Source: Myxococcales bacterium (GTDB lineage Bacteria; Desulfobacterota_B; Binatia; UBA1149; SPBQ01). From it: a stretch of DNA of 5,698 bases. Below, one piece after another: positions 1 through 5,690 of the stretch. The first letter of the stretch is position 1; the number at the start of each line of letters is the position of its first letter. Both the position numbers and the translations under genes were made by a program. The notes under the pieces are model-generated. The model saw nothing but the letters and a program-made list of their open reading frames with translations. It searched no databases and was not told the origin of the DNA. The stretch spans positions 1 to 5,698 of the forward strand of contig SPBQ01000164.1 in NCBI GenBank assembly GCA_004525875.1, read 5' to 3'.

Positions 1-399
1 GTCGAGGCCTTGAGCGACGCCCTTCGCTTCGAGGTTGCGGGCTTCGGTATTGATGTAGTCGTGATCGAGCCGGGGCTGATCCGCACTCACTTCGGCGACG
101 CCGTGGTCGACCACCTCCAGAAGGTGCCGAGTGAGGGGGGCCCGTACGCGGAATTCAACTCCCACGTCGCGAAGTCGACGAAGGAAGTGTACGAGAAGGG
201 GCCGCTAGCGAAGCTGGGCGGAGGGCCGGATAAGGTCGCGGCTGTTATCGAGCGCGCCGTCATGGCTGCGCGCCCGCGGGCGCGCTACACGGTCACACCA
301 TCCGCGACGATGCTGATGGGCCAACGTCGGATTCTTTCCGATCGTTTCTGGGACGGTTTCCTGAGGACGCAGTTCCCGCAGCCGCGCGGGAGGCACTGA
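1..399 (+). CDS. Short-chain dehydrogenase/reductase (SDR), C-terminal part, cut by the left edge
   Basis: The reading frame is open from base 1 to a TGA at 397-399, giving 132 visible residues; the true start lies to the left of the window. The segment LSDALRFEV (residues 4-12) followed by IEPGLIRT (22-29) is typical of the helix and strand just after the catalytic YxxxK of classical SDRs, where the PG motif helps form the NAD(P) pocket. The Rossmann glycine motif and the catalytic Ser and Tyr-x-x-x-Lys would lie upstream and cannot be seen. The remainder, including the RARYTVTPSA stretch near the end, looks like the variable substrate-binding and C-terminal part of the family. The substrate cannot be told from this fragment. 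A TTG at base 10 could serve as a start but would cut through a conserved helix, so I treat the gene as partial. It is separated from the next gene by about 55 bases and shows no functional link to it. Confidence 0.85.
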   Translation, partial: VEALSDALRFEVAGFGIDVVVIEPGLIRTHFGDAVVDHLQKVPSEGGPYAEFNSHVAKSTKEVYEKGPLAKLGGGPDKVAAVIERAVMAARPRARYTVTPSATMLMGQRRILSDRFWDGFLRTQFPQPRGRH

Positions 400-403
400 G
401 CCG

Positions 404-419
404 GCGCCGTCGGCGCTTT
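404..419 (+). terminator. Possible weak intrinsic terminator after the SDR gene
   Basis: Just after the SDR stop, GCGCC (404-408) and GGCGC (412-416) can form a five-pair GC stem with a three-base loop, followed by only three T residues. A competing, wider pairing is possible between 401-407 and 420-426. The T-run is too short for a convincing terminator; GC-rich genomes produce such hairpins by chance. Confidence 0.22.
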
Positions 420-454
420 GTGCCGGCGTCAGGTGCGGGCAAGATGTGCCCGGC

Positions 455-1129
455 ATGACGGACGAAGGAAGCATTTCCGGCGTCGGGCGCGCGTGCCCGA
501 ACTGCGGACTGCTTATCCGCGCGAAGGCGCTGCAGTGCGTGCACTGCAGGGAGTGGATTCGCGACGAGCGCGCGGCACCGCCGCAACCGACGAGCGCAAG
601 CCCCGAGAACGGCAGCGATGCCGGTCCGGCCGTTTCCGGGCCGCGCGCCGCTTACTCGCGCGGGCAACTGCCCGTCCACCTTGTGACGCTCTGGGTGCTC
701 ACTCTCGGGGCGTACTCGTTCTACTGGTTCTACCGCAACTGGCGCGACCTGGCCGAGATCACCGACGACGAGATCCACCCGGGTCTGCGCACGCTGGGTC
801 TGGTCGTGCCGTTCCTGAACATCTACCTGGCTTACCAGCATTTCCGCCTCGTAGGCGAGCTGACTGCCGCCGACGGCGACCGGCTGGGCTACGACCCGGG
901 CGTGCTGACCGCGCTCTTCTTCAGTCTGGTCGCGGTCGGGAATCTGTTCGCGCTGTGGCCGGTCTCGTTACTCGCGGCCCTGGTGACCGTACCCGTACAG
1001 TCGGCGCTCAATCGGATCTGGGCACGACGCGAGGACGGATTACCGGTGCGCGAAAGCTTCGAGATGTACGAGGTCGCGATCATGATGGCGGGCCTGTTGC
1101 TGACGCTCGGTGGCCTGGCGGCGATGTGA
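455..1129 (+). CDS. Zinc-ribbon membrane protein with DUF4234-like aromatic transmembrane region, function unknown
   Basis: The protein has 224 residues if it starts at the ATG at 455. An in-frame GTG at 446 would add three residues, and neither start has a clear Shine-Dalgarno sequence. Residues 14-31 form a zinc ribbon, CPNCG followed ten residues later by CVHC (Cys14, 17, 28, 31). A Pro/Ala/Ser-rich linker runs to about residue 70. About four hydrophobic segments follow, roughly at 74-93, 111-127, 151-178 and 204-224. The first ends in GAYSFYWFYRNW, an aromatic pattern of the kind seen in DUF4234-like small membrane proteins that also often carry an N-terminal zinc ribbon. The zinc ribbon would probably face the cytoplasm. 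No catalytic motif is visible and I do not know the function. It lies upstream of lgt on the same strand with a 60-base gap, so cotranscription is possible but there is no overlap that would indicate it. Confidence 0.8.
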   Translation: MTDEGSISGVGRACPNCGLLIRAKALQCVHCREWIRDERAAPPQPTSASPENGSDAGPAVSGPRAAYSRGQLPVHLVTLWVLTLGAYSFYWFYRNWRDLAEITDDEIHPGLRTLGLVVPFLNIYLAYQHFRLVGELTAADGDRLGYDPGVLTALFFSLVAVGNLFALWPVSLLAALVTVPVQSALNRIWARREDGLPVRESFEMYEVAIMMAGLLLTLGGLAAM

Positions 1130-1134
1130 AGGAG
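1129..1134 (+). promoter_or_regulatory. Shine-Dalgarno-like AAGGAG upstream of the longer lgt start
   Basis: AAGGAG overlaps the last base of the preceding stop codon and stands ten bases before an in-frame GTG at 1145. If used, it would give Lgt 15 extra N-terminal residues (beginning MTWRSPARS). Family alignment from memory favours the GTG at 1190, whose own upstream AAGG (1175-1178) is weaker and more distant, so this site makes the start of lgt ambiguous. Confidence 0.35.
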
Positions 1135-1189
1135 TCGGCAGGGCGTGACGTGGCGGTCGCCGGCCCGCTCGCATAAGGTCGAAACAATC

Positions 1190-1987
1190 GTGTACCCAAT
1201 CATCTTCCAGTTCGGTCCGATTACCGTCTACAGCTTCGGGGTGTTGATGGCCGTGGGCTTCTATCTGGGCGCGTCGCTCGCGGTGGCCGAGTACCGGCGC
1301 CGTGGTGGGGACGGCGAGCAGATGTGGAACCTACTCGTATGGGTGTTCCTCGGCGGCCTCGTCGGTTCGAAGCTCCTCTCGGTTGCCGCGGATATCGACG
1401 GGTTTATCGGCGATCCCATCGGCCACTTCTTCTCGGGTAGCGGCTTCGTCTGGTACGGGGGTCTGATTGGCGGTTTCGGAACGGCCTTCGTCCTGCGCAG
1501 CCGATACAAGATGGCGATGATGACCCTGCTCGATTGCTGCGCGCTCGGCCTACCGATCGGCCAGGCGATCGGCCGCTTGGGATGCCACGTCGCCGGTGAC
1601 GGCGACTGGGGCATCGTCACCGACCTTCCATGGGGCGTCGCCTACACGAACGCGATTGTGGGCTGGGACTATGCGGCCGGTACGACGGTTCACCCGACGC
1701 CTATCTACGAGGCCGCCGCCTACACGACGGTGTTCCTGAGTCTGTGGAAGCTGCGTACGCGCCAGCTCGCGCCCGGCGTTCTGTTCAGCCTCTACCTGGT
1801 GGGGAACGCGACTGCTCGCTTCGTCGTGGAGTTCATCCGGATCAATCCGAGGATCGCCTTGGGGCTGAGTCAGGCGCAGTTCATCGCGATCGCGTTGTTC
1901 GTGCTCGGTCTCGGGTGGATGGTCCACACGCGACGTTCAGCTGGCGCCGCGCGGTCGCCGGCCGCGACAGAGGAGGCCGGCGCGTGA
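1190..1987 (+). CDS. lgt: Prolipoprotein diacylglyceryl transferase Lgt
   Basis: Lgt is an integral inner-membrane enzyme that moves diacylglycerol from phosphatidylglycerol to the lipobox cysteine of preprolipoproteins, the first step of lipoprotein maturation. From the GTG at 1190 it has 265 residues, and the N-terminus (YPIIFQFGPITVYSFGVL) matches how family members usually begin. An in-frame GTG at 1145 would add 15 residues. Visible motifs are WYGGLIGG (88-95), GRLGC (128-132) continuing to GDGDWG (136-141), HPTPIYEA (168-175) and RFVVEFIR (210-217). Arg129, Arg210 and Glu214 line up with E. coli Arg143, Arg239 and Glu243. Tyr89 stands where E. coli has His103, and Asn206 where it has Tyr235; the GDGDWG loop is one residue longer than in E. 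coli. The 3' end overlaps the next gene, a lipoprotein, by four bases (GTGA). Confidence 0.95.
   Translation: MYPIIFQFGPITVYSFGVLMAVGFYLGASLAVAEYRRRGGDGEQMWNLLVWVFLGGLVGSKLLSVAADIDGFIGDPIGHFFSGSGFVWYGGLIGGFGTAFVLRSRYKMAMMTLLDCCALGLPIGQAIGRLGCHVAGDGDWGIVTDLPWGVAYTNAIVGWDYAAGTTVHPTPIYEAAAYTTVFLSLWKLRTRQLAPGVLFSLYLVGNATARFVVEFIRINPRIALGLSQAQFIAIALFVLGLGWMVHTRRSAGAARSPAATEEAGA
1971..1976 (+). promoter_or_regulatory. Strong Shine-Dalgarno site fixing the GTG start of the thioredoxin-like lipoprotein
   Basis: AGGAGG lies inside the end of lgt, seven bases before the GTG at 1984. The sequence and spacing are near ideal, and the site decides the start: the reading frame is open far upstream, but that part overlaps lgt and has no family resemblance. 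Confidence 0.7.
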
Positions 1988-2502
1988 GGTTTCGCCGCTT
2001 CGCCCTCGGCGCGGTGGGTATCGCGCTCCTCGCGGCTGTGGGCTGTAACTCAACGGACGGGCCGTCCAGCGGCGAACTGGCGCCGGATTTCGTGCTTCCG
2101 CGGCTCGACGGGCGGGTGCAGAAGCTCTCCAACTATCGGGGCAAGGTCGTGATGGTAAACCTGTGGGCGACCTGGTGCCCGCCGTGCCTGACTGAGATGC
2201 CGGTCCTCGACGAGATCGTCGCGACCTACGGCCCTCGGGGCCTCGTGGTCCTCGGCATCGCCAGCGACGACGACGCGTCGGCCGTCGAGCGTTTCGTACA
2301 GAAGGAATCGCCGCAGATGGAGATTCTTCTGGACCCGGGCGGTGCAGTCGGCACTCAGTATGGTATAACTGGCTATCCGGAGACTTTCTTCGTCGACCGG
2401 GAGGGTCGTCTGCGGCGCAAGTTCATCGGCCCGCTGCCCGAGGTCGATGGGAAGCCGGCGTCCGACGTGACGGCGGTGATTGAGGCTCTGCTCGGGGGCT
2501 GA
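1984..2502 (+). CDS. TlpA/ResA-like thioredoxin-fold lipoprotein, disulfide oxidoreductase
   Basis: This is a 172-residue extracytoplasmic thiol-disulfide protein. It starts at a GTG overlapping the lgt stop (GTGA). Residues 1-20 are a lipoprotein signal peptide with Arg residues at 2, 4 and 5, a hydrophobic core, and a lipobox-like AAVGC with the acceptor cysteine at 21; Ala rather than Leu at -3 makes the lipobox slightly atypical. Family features follow: APDFVLPRLDG (33-43), strand VVMVNLWATW (55-64), active site CPPC (Cys65 and Cys68), and the cis-proline region GITGYPETFFVD with Pro132. This layout is that of the AhpC/TSA-Redoxin-like TlpA/ResA group, which reduces or exchanges disulfides outside the cytoplasm, for example in cytochrome c maturation. 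No cytochrome genes are visible here, so the client is unknown. Coupling to lgt suggests the two are made together; Lgt would lipidate this protein. Confidence 0.92.
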   Translation: MRFRRFALGAVGIALLAAVGCNSTDGPSSGELAPDFVLPRLDGRVQKLSNYRGKVVMVNLWATWCPPCLTEMPVLDEIVATYGPRGLVVLGIASDDDASAVERFVQKESPQMEILLDPGGAVGTQYGITGYPETFFVDREGRLRRKFIGPLPEVDGKPASDVTAVIEALLGG

Positions 2503-2615
2503 ACCGCGAGGGGTCGAGTCGTGGCGGCACCGTGGATTGTGCGGCGACTGCGGTTCCGATCCGGTGCGGAGTGTGGAGCGAATGAGGTGAGCGGCCGCCG
2601 CCGCCGGGTTTCCAG
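2503..2615. other. Intergenic gap between the lipoprotein gene and ftsE
   Basis: These 113 GC-rich bases contain no plausible small gene. I see no AT-rich -10 element, so a promoter for ftsE is not apparent. GAGGTGAG at 2584-2591 resembles a Shine-Dalgarno sequence but lies about 25 bases before the ftsE start, too far for normal use. Confidence 0.5.
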
Positions 2616-3296
2616 TTGATCCGACTTTACAACGCCATGAAGCGCTACCCCTCTGGCCGGGTGGCGTTCCGAGACGTCAGCCTGCACGTGATGCCCGGCG
2701 AACTCGTGCTCGTCACGGGGCCGACCGGCTCGGGCAAGTCGACACTGCTGCGTGTGCTGTTCGCCGACGAGGTCCTTACCAGCGGTCGCGCCATCGTCAA
2801 CGGGCGTAACCTCAACCGGCTCGACGGCCCGTCGCTCGCCGCGCTCCGGCGCGAGCTCGGCCTTGTTTTCCAGAACCCGCGCCTCATCGACCGGTTGCCG
2901 GTCCTCGAGAACGTCGCGCTGGCAGCCGAGGTCGGCGGCCTGTCGCACGGCAAGGCACGCGTGCGAGCTGAGGAGCTGATCGAGATGATCGGTCTCGAGG
3001 AGCACAAGCATTCCTCGCCCCAGGTGCTTTCCGCCGGGGAGCGGCAACGGGTGAGCATCGCGCGCGCCCTGATCAACCGGCCGGCGCTGCTGCTCGCCGA
3101 CGAACCCACCGGCTACCTCGATCCCGACGCGAGCCTTGAAATCATCGAGCTCCTCAAGGAAGTTAATCGCGACCGTACCACCGTGCTCATCGCAACCCAC
3201 GATCAGGACGCGCTGGCCGTACTGAGCTGCCGCACCCTCATGATGTACGAGGGACGGCTGATCGAAGAAGACCAGCGACTCGCGGCCGAGCTGTGA
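2616..3296 (+). CDS. ftsE: Cell division ATP-binding protein FtsE
   Basis: FtsE is the cytoplasmic ATPase of the FtsEX complex, which uses ATP hydrolysis to control peptidoglycan hydrolases at the division site. The product has 226 residues, close to the usual length. The start is a TTG at 2616, giving MIRLYNAMKRYPSG, the typical FtsE beginning; an in-frame stop at 2583 leaves no earlier start, and a Shine-Dalgarno sequence is weak or absent. All ABC motifs are present: Walker A GPTGSGKST (35-43), Q-loop Gln86 in VFQNPRLIDRL, signature LSAGERQR (138-145), Walker B LLLADEP (158-164), D-loop GYLD (to Asp170) and switch His196 in ATHD. The signature has Ala where LSGGE is usual. The Q-loop context and the adjoining ftsX separate it from LolD-type or other small ABC ATPases. 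Its stop overlaps the ftsX start by four bases. Confidence 0.95.
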   Translation: MIRLYNAMKRYPSGRVAFRDVSLHVMPGELVLVTGPTGSGKSTLLRVLFADEVLTSGRAIVNGRNLNRLDGPSLAALRRELGLVFQNPRLIDRLPVLENVALAAEVGGLSHGKARVRAEELIEMIGLEEHKHSSPQVLSAGERQRVSIARALINRPALLLADEPTGYLDPDASLEIIELLKEVNRDRTTVLIATHDQDALAVLSCRTLMMYEGRLIEEDQRLAAEL

Positions 3297-4204
3297 GCCG
3301 TAGCGCCTCGTCGCGCCAGCCGGTCTCCTACTTCCTCCGCCGAGCGATCGACAGCATCCTCGCGACTCCTGTCATCTCGGGCGTCACCATCACCAGCATC
3401 GCCGTCAGCGTCATGCTCGCCGGCGCCGTCTTGCTCGTCGGCCACAACGTCTTCCGGTTGCTGCAAAGCTGGGGGCAGGCCGGCGTCGACGTGTCGATTT
3501 ACCTCGACCACGAGATGGGCGAGGACCGCATCGTCGAGCTCAAGCGCGCGATCGCCGAGGACGCAGCGGTGGTCGACGTGCGCTACGTCTCGCAGGACGA
3601 GGCGTGGCAGTTTCTCGCCGACAATCTCGGCGACAGCGCCGAGCTGCTGGATGGTCTCGATGCGTCGTTGCTCCCCGCATCGATAGAGGTGGCCCTAGGA
3701 CGCGGCGTCGACGAAGCTGCGCTGGAGGTGCGCCTGGCCGCGTGGGAGTCGATCCCGGAGGTCAACGACGTTCAGTATAACCGTCAGTGGATCGACCGCG
3801 TTCGCAACGCGATGAGCATCGTCTACTGGGTCGCGTGGGCGCTGGGGGCGCTCGCGCTCATCGTCTCCGCGATCATCGTCGGCGCCACATTCCAGCTCGC
3901 GGCGTTCTCGCGGCGCGAGGAGATGGATGTCATGCGCCTGGTCGGCGCGGTAGGGATCGTCTACTGGGGCCCGGTCCTGCTTGCCGGTCTGTTCGAGGGC
4001 GTCATCGGATCGTTCGCGGCGATAGGGATGCTGAGCCTCACCTACCAGATCACCGCCACACCGATCACCACCGAACTGCCGATGTTGCTCGAGACGATGG
4101 ACTTCCTCACTGCCGGCCAGTGCTTCACGCTCGTGTTCTGGGGCGCAATGCTCGGCATGCTCGGCAGCTGGCTCGGCATGCAGAGGTTCGGCGGGGTGCG
4201 ATGA
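3293..4204 (+). CDS. ftsX: Cell division protein FtsX, permease-like subunit
   Basis: FtsX is the membrane partner of FtsE. It carries the ATPase signal across the membrane to an extracytoplasmic hydrolase or hydrolase activator. The protein has 303 residues, shorter than E. coli FtsX and without its long cytoplasmic N-terminal extension. A first membrane segment lies at about 30-51, followed by a soluble extracytoplasmic domain at about 52-170 containing VDVSIYLD (65-72) and a LLPASIEVAL stretch that are typical of FtsX. Three more membrane segments lie near 176-200, 223-249 and 274-296. The cytoplasmic loop SRREEMDVMRLVGA (206-219) is the conserved family motif that contacts the ATPase. It starts at a GTG inside the ftsE end (GTGA) and ends overlapping the next gene (ATGA), so all three genes are probably one translationally coupled unit. 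Confidence 0.95.
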   Translation: MSRSASSRQPVSYFLRRAIDSILATPVISGVTITSIAVSVMLAGAVLLVGHNVFRLLQSWGQAGVDVSIYLDHEMGEDRIVELKRAIAEDAAVVDVRYVSQDEAWQFLADNLGDSAELLDGLDASLLPASIEVALGRGVDEAALEVRLAAWESIPEVNDVQYNRQWIDRVRNAMSIVYWVAWALGALALIVSAIIVGATFQLAAFSRREEMDVMRLVGAVGIVYWGPVLLAGLFEGVIGSFAAIGMLSLTYQITATPITTELPMLLETMDFLTAGQCFTLVFWGAMLGMLGSWLGMQRFGGVR

Positions 4205-5556
4205 TCGGCTCGCGACCCACAATCGCCGTGCGGCCGGGACGGCTCGTCTTGCTGGTGCCGGTGGTCATCGTGTTTGTGTTTCTTCAGCTCTCGTTGCCGC
4301 GCGGAATTGCGTCGGCACAGGAACCGGAAGGCGATGTCCACAAACGTCTGGGCGATGTCATCAAAAATCGCGAGGAAGCCGCGGCGCGTACGGCCGAGCG
4401 GGCCGAGCGGGAACGAGATCTACTCGCGGAGGTAACGTCCACCGACCGCAAGCTGTTGAGCGCCGCGCGCAAGCGCGAGGCGCTTCGCGAAGAGGATGCC
4501 GCGCTCGAGGAAGAGTACGAGCTGCACCTCGAACGCATCGAGCTGATCCAGTCGGAGTACGATCGCGCCCGTTCTCTGCTCTCCCAGCGTCTTGCGAGTA
4601 TCTACAAGCGCGGCCGGCTCGGCAACAATCGCTCGCTGTTGCAAGCGGCCGCTTCCTCGGAACCTCTTCGGATGGCCCGGTACCTCGCCGCAGTGTCGCG
4701 TGCGGACACGAACGCTTTGGACGACTACGAGACCGTGCGGCGTCGACACGAGACGGCCATCGGCGAGCTCGACGTCCAGAGGCTGACCATCGCCGCGAAA
4801 AAAGCTGACTTCGAGCAGGAGCAGGCCCGTTACGAGCGAGCGCGCGAGGAGAAGACGATCCTCCTGGCGCGCCTGGAGAAGGACACCGAGGCCGATCGGC
4901 TGCGGCAGGGTGAGCTGCTCGCCGTAGAAACCGAGCTGCGGCGGATTCTCGAGGCGTCGAACGCCGAGATCGAGGGCGAGGCCGCGGACGACGATGCCGC
5001 GGCCGCCGGGGAAGATCGCAACGACGACGCGCTCGGTGAAACCGCCAGGGAGAAGGACAGGGGCGCGGACGTTGCCGTGGGGGGTTCCACGAATCGCGGT
5101 CGCCCGGAGTTCCACGCTCGGACCACCCGCCCGAAGCATGGAAAGACCGGAGAGCTGTTCCCCGACCTCAAGGGCACCCTCCAGGTTCCCGTTCACGGCG
5201 ATGTGCTCTCACGATACGGGGAAAAGCGCTCGAGTGGACACGTCGTACAGGGTGTTCTCGTGAGGGCGGGCAAGGACACGCAGGTCGCCTCCGTCGCAGG
5301 GGGTGAGATCGTCTTTTCTGGACCGTTCCCGGGGCTTGGCAAGACGATCATCATCAGCCACGGGGACCGGTACCACACCGTGTATGCCCACCTCGACGTC
5401 CTGCAGCACGAGGTCGGCGAGCGCGTGCGTGAAAACGAGATCGTGGGGAGCCTGCCTCATAGCGAACCCGTTTTGCACTTCGAGCTGCGAGCCGAAGGCA
5501 AGGCCGTCGACCCGGGGGGCTGGTTCGGCGGCGGCTACAGTGCATTTGCCCGGTGA
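4201..5556 (+). CDS. envC: EnvC-like murein hydrolase activator: coiled coil plus degenerate LytM (M23) domain
   Basis: The 451-residue product starts at the ATG at 4201 that overlaps the ftsX stop; the frame is open further upstream but only as a shadow of ftsX. Residues 15-32 are a hydrophobic signal segment, with a probable signal peptidase site after Ala39 (ASA, then QE). A charged coiled coil rich in Glu, Arg, Ala and Leu runs from about 43 to 257, followed by an acidic low-complexity linker (about 258-280) and a less ordered stretch to about 315. The LytM domain (about 320-445) begins VPVHGDVLSRYGEKR. The first zinc motif, HxGxD in active enzymes, reads VQGVL here (349-353), and the HxH motif reads VLH (424-426). 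The YAHL histidine (397) and LHFE histidine (426) remain. With two zinc ligands gone, direct hydrolysis is unlikely. As with E. coli EnvC, it probably binds FtsX and activates an amidase outside the cytoplasm. Confidence 0.9.
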   Translation: MIGSRPTIAVRPGRLVLLVPVVIVFVFLQLSLPRGIASAQEPEGDVHKRLGDVIKNREEAAARTAERAERERDLLAEVTSTDRKLLSAARKREALREEDAALEEEYELHLERIELIQSEYDRARSLLSQRLASIYKRGRLGNNRSLLQAAASSEPLRMARYLAAVSRADTNALDDYETVRRRHETAIGELDVQRLTIAAKKADFEQEQARYERAREEKTILLARLEKDTEADRLRQGELLAVETELRRILEASNAEIEGEAADDDAAAAGEDRNDDALGETAREKDRGADVAVGGSTNRGRPEFHARTTRPKHGKTGELFPDLKGTLQVPVHGDVLSRYGEKRSSGHVVQGVLVRAGKDTQVASVAGGEIVFSGPFPGLGKTIIISHGDRYHTVYAHLDVLQHEVGERVRENEIVGSLPHSEPVLHFELRAEGKAVDPGGWFGGGYSAFAR

Positions 5557-5581
5557 TCTCTCCGCGCCGGTGGTCAAGGTC

Positions 5582-5612
5582 GAGCTTCGAAGTCGACGAA
5601 GTTCAACGTTTT
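5582..5612 (+). terminator. Possible weak terminator after the ftsE-ftsX-envC unit
   Basis: GAGCTTCG (5582-5589) can pair with CGAAGTTC (5597-5604), with one G-T wobble and a seven-base loop, and a run of four T residues follows at 5609-5612 after a four-base gap. The position, 25 bases after the stop, is right. The T-run is short and offset, so this is only a candidate. Confidence 0.28.
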
Positions 5613-5661
5613 CCGGGCGTGTCGGCCGCGCCAGCCGGGGCTCGCGATGTCGATTCGCGGA

Positions 5662-5690
5662 TTGTCCGGCCGCACCGGCTTGGCTATACT
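5662..5690 (+). promoter_or_regulatory. Candidate sigma70-like promoter pointing out of the right edge
   Basis: TTGTCC (5662-5667) and TATACT (5685-5690) are separated by exactly 17 bases. They match the TTGACA/TATAAT consensus at four of six and five of six positions. The TATACT stands out in very GC-rich DNA. The expected transcription start falls at about 5696-5698, at the window edge, so the gene it drives lies to the right and is not seen. Confidence 0.5.

Noticed and set aside
418..1176. Open frame of 252 codons on the + strand overlapping the zinc-ribbon membrane protein
   Set aside because: It is a very Arg-rich product of low complexity in another frame, while the competing frame has a clear zinc ribbon and membrane segments.
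1630..1983. Upstream extension of the thioredoxin-like lipoprotein frame, suggesting a fusion protein
   Set aside because: The extension lies wholly within lgt in another frame and is Arg-rich with no motif; AGGAGG before GTG 1984 and the signal peptide fix the start.
2520..2580. Inverted GCACCG/CGGTGC pair in the gap before ftsE, considered as a regulatory hairpin
   Set aside because: Six bases with a loop of more than 30 bases in GC-rich DNA is expected by chance, and no T-run or operator-like symmetry goes with it.
2373..3200. Long open frame of 275 codons on the - strand across the end of the lipoprotein gene and ftsE
   Set aside because: It lies antisense to ftsE, has no recognisable domain, and is rich in Arg, Glu, Asp and His as expected from the reverse reading of GC-rich genes.
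3787..4200. Upstream extension of the EnvC-like frame into ftsX
   Set aside because: It overlaps conserved FtsX membrane segments in another frame and would place 138 Arg- and His-rich residues before an evident signal peptide.
4390..4412. Tandem GCCGAGCGG repeat
   Set aside because: It encodes the heptad-like charged residues of the coiled coil (AERAERE) and needs no other explanation.
4420..5196. Open frame of 258 codons on the - strand inside the EnvC-like gene
   Set aside because: It mirrors the GC-biased coiled-coil codons and shows no family motif or start signal.
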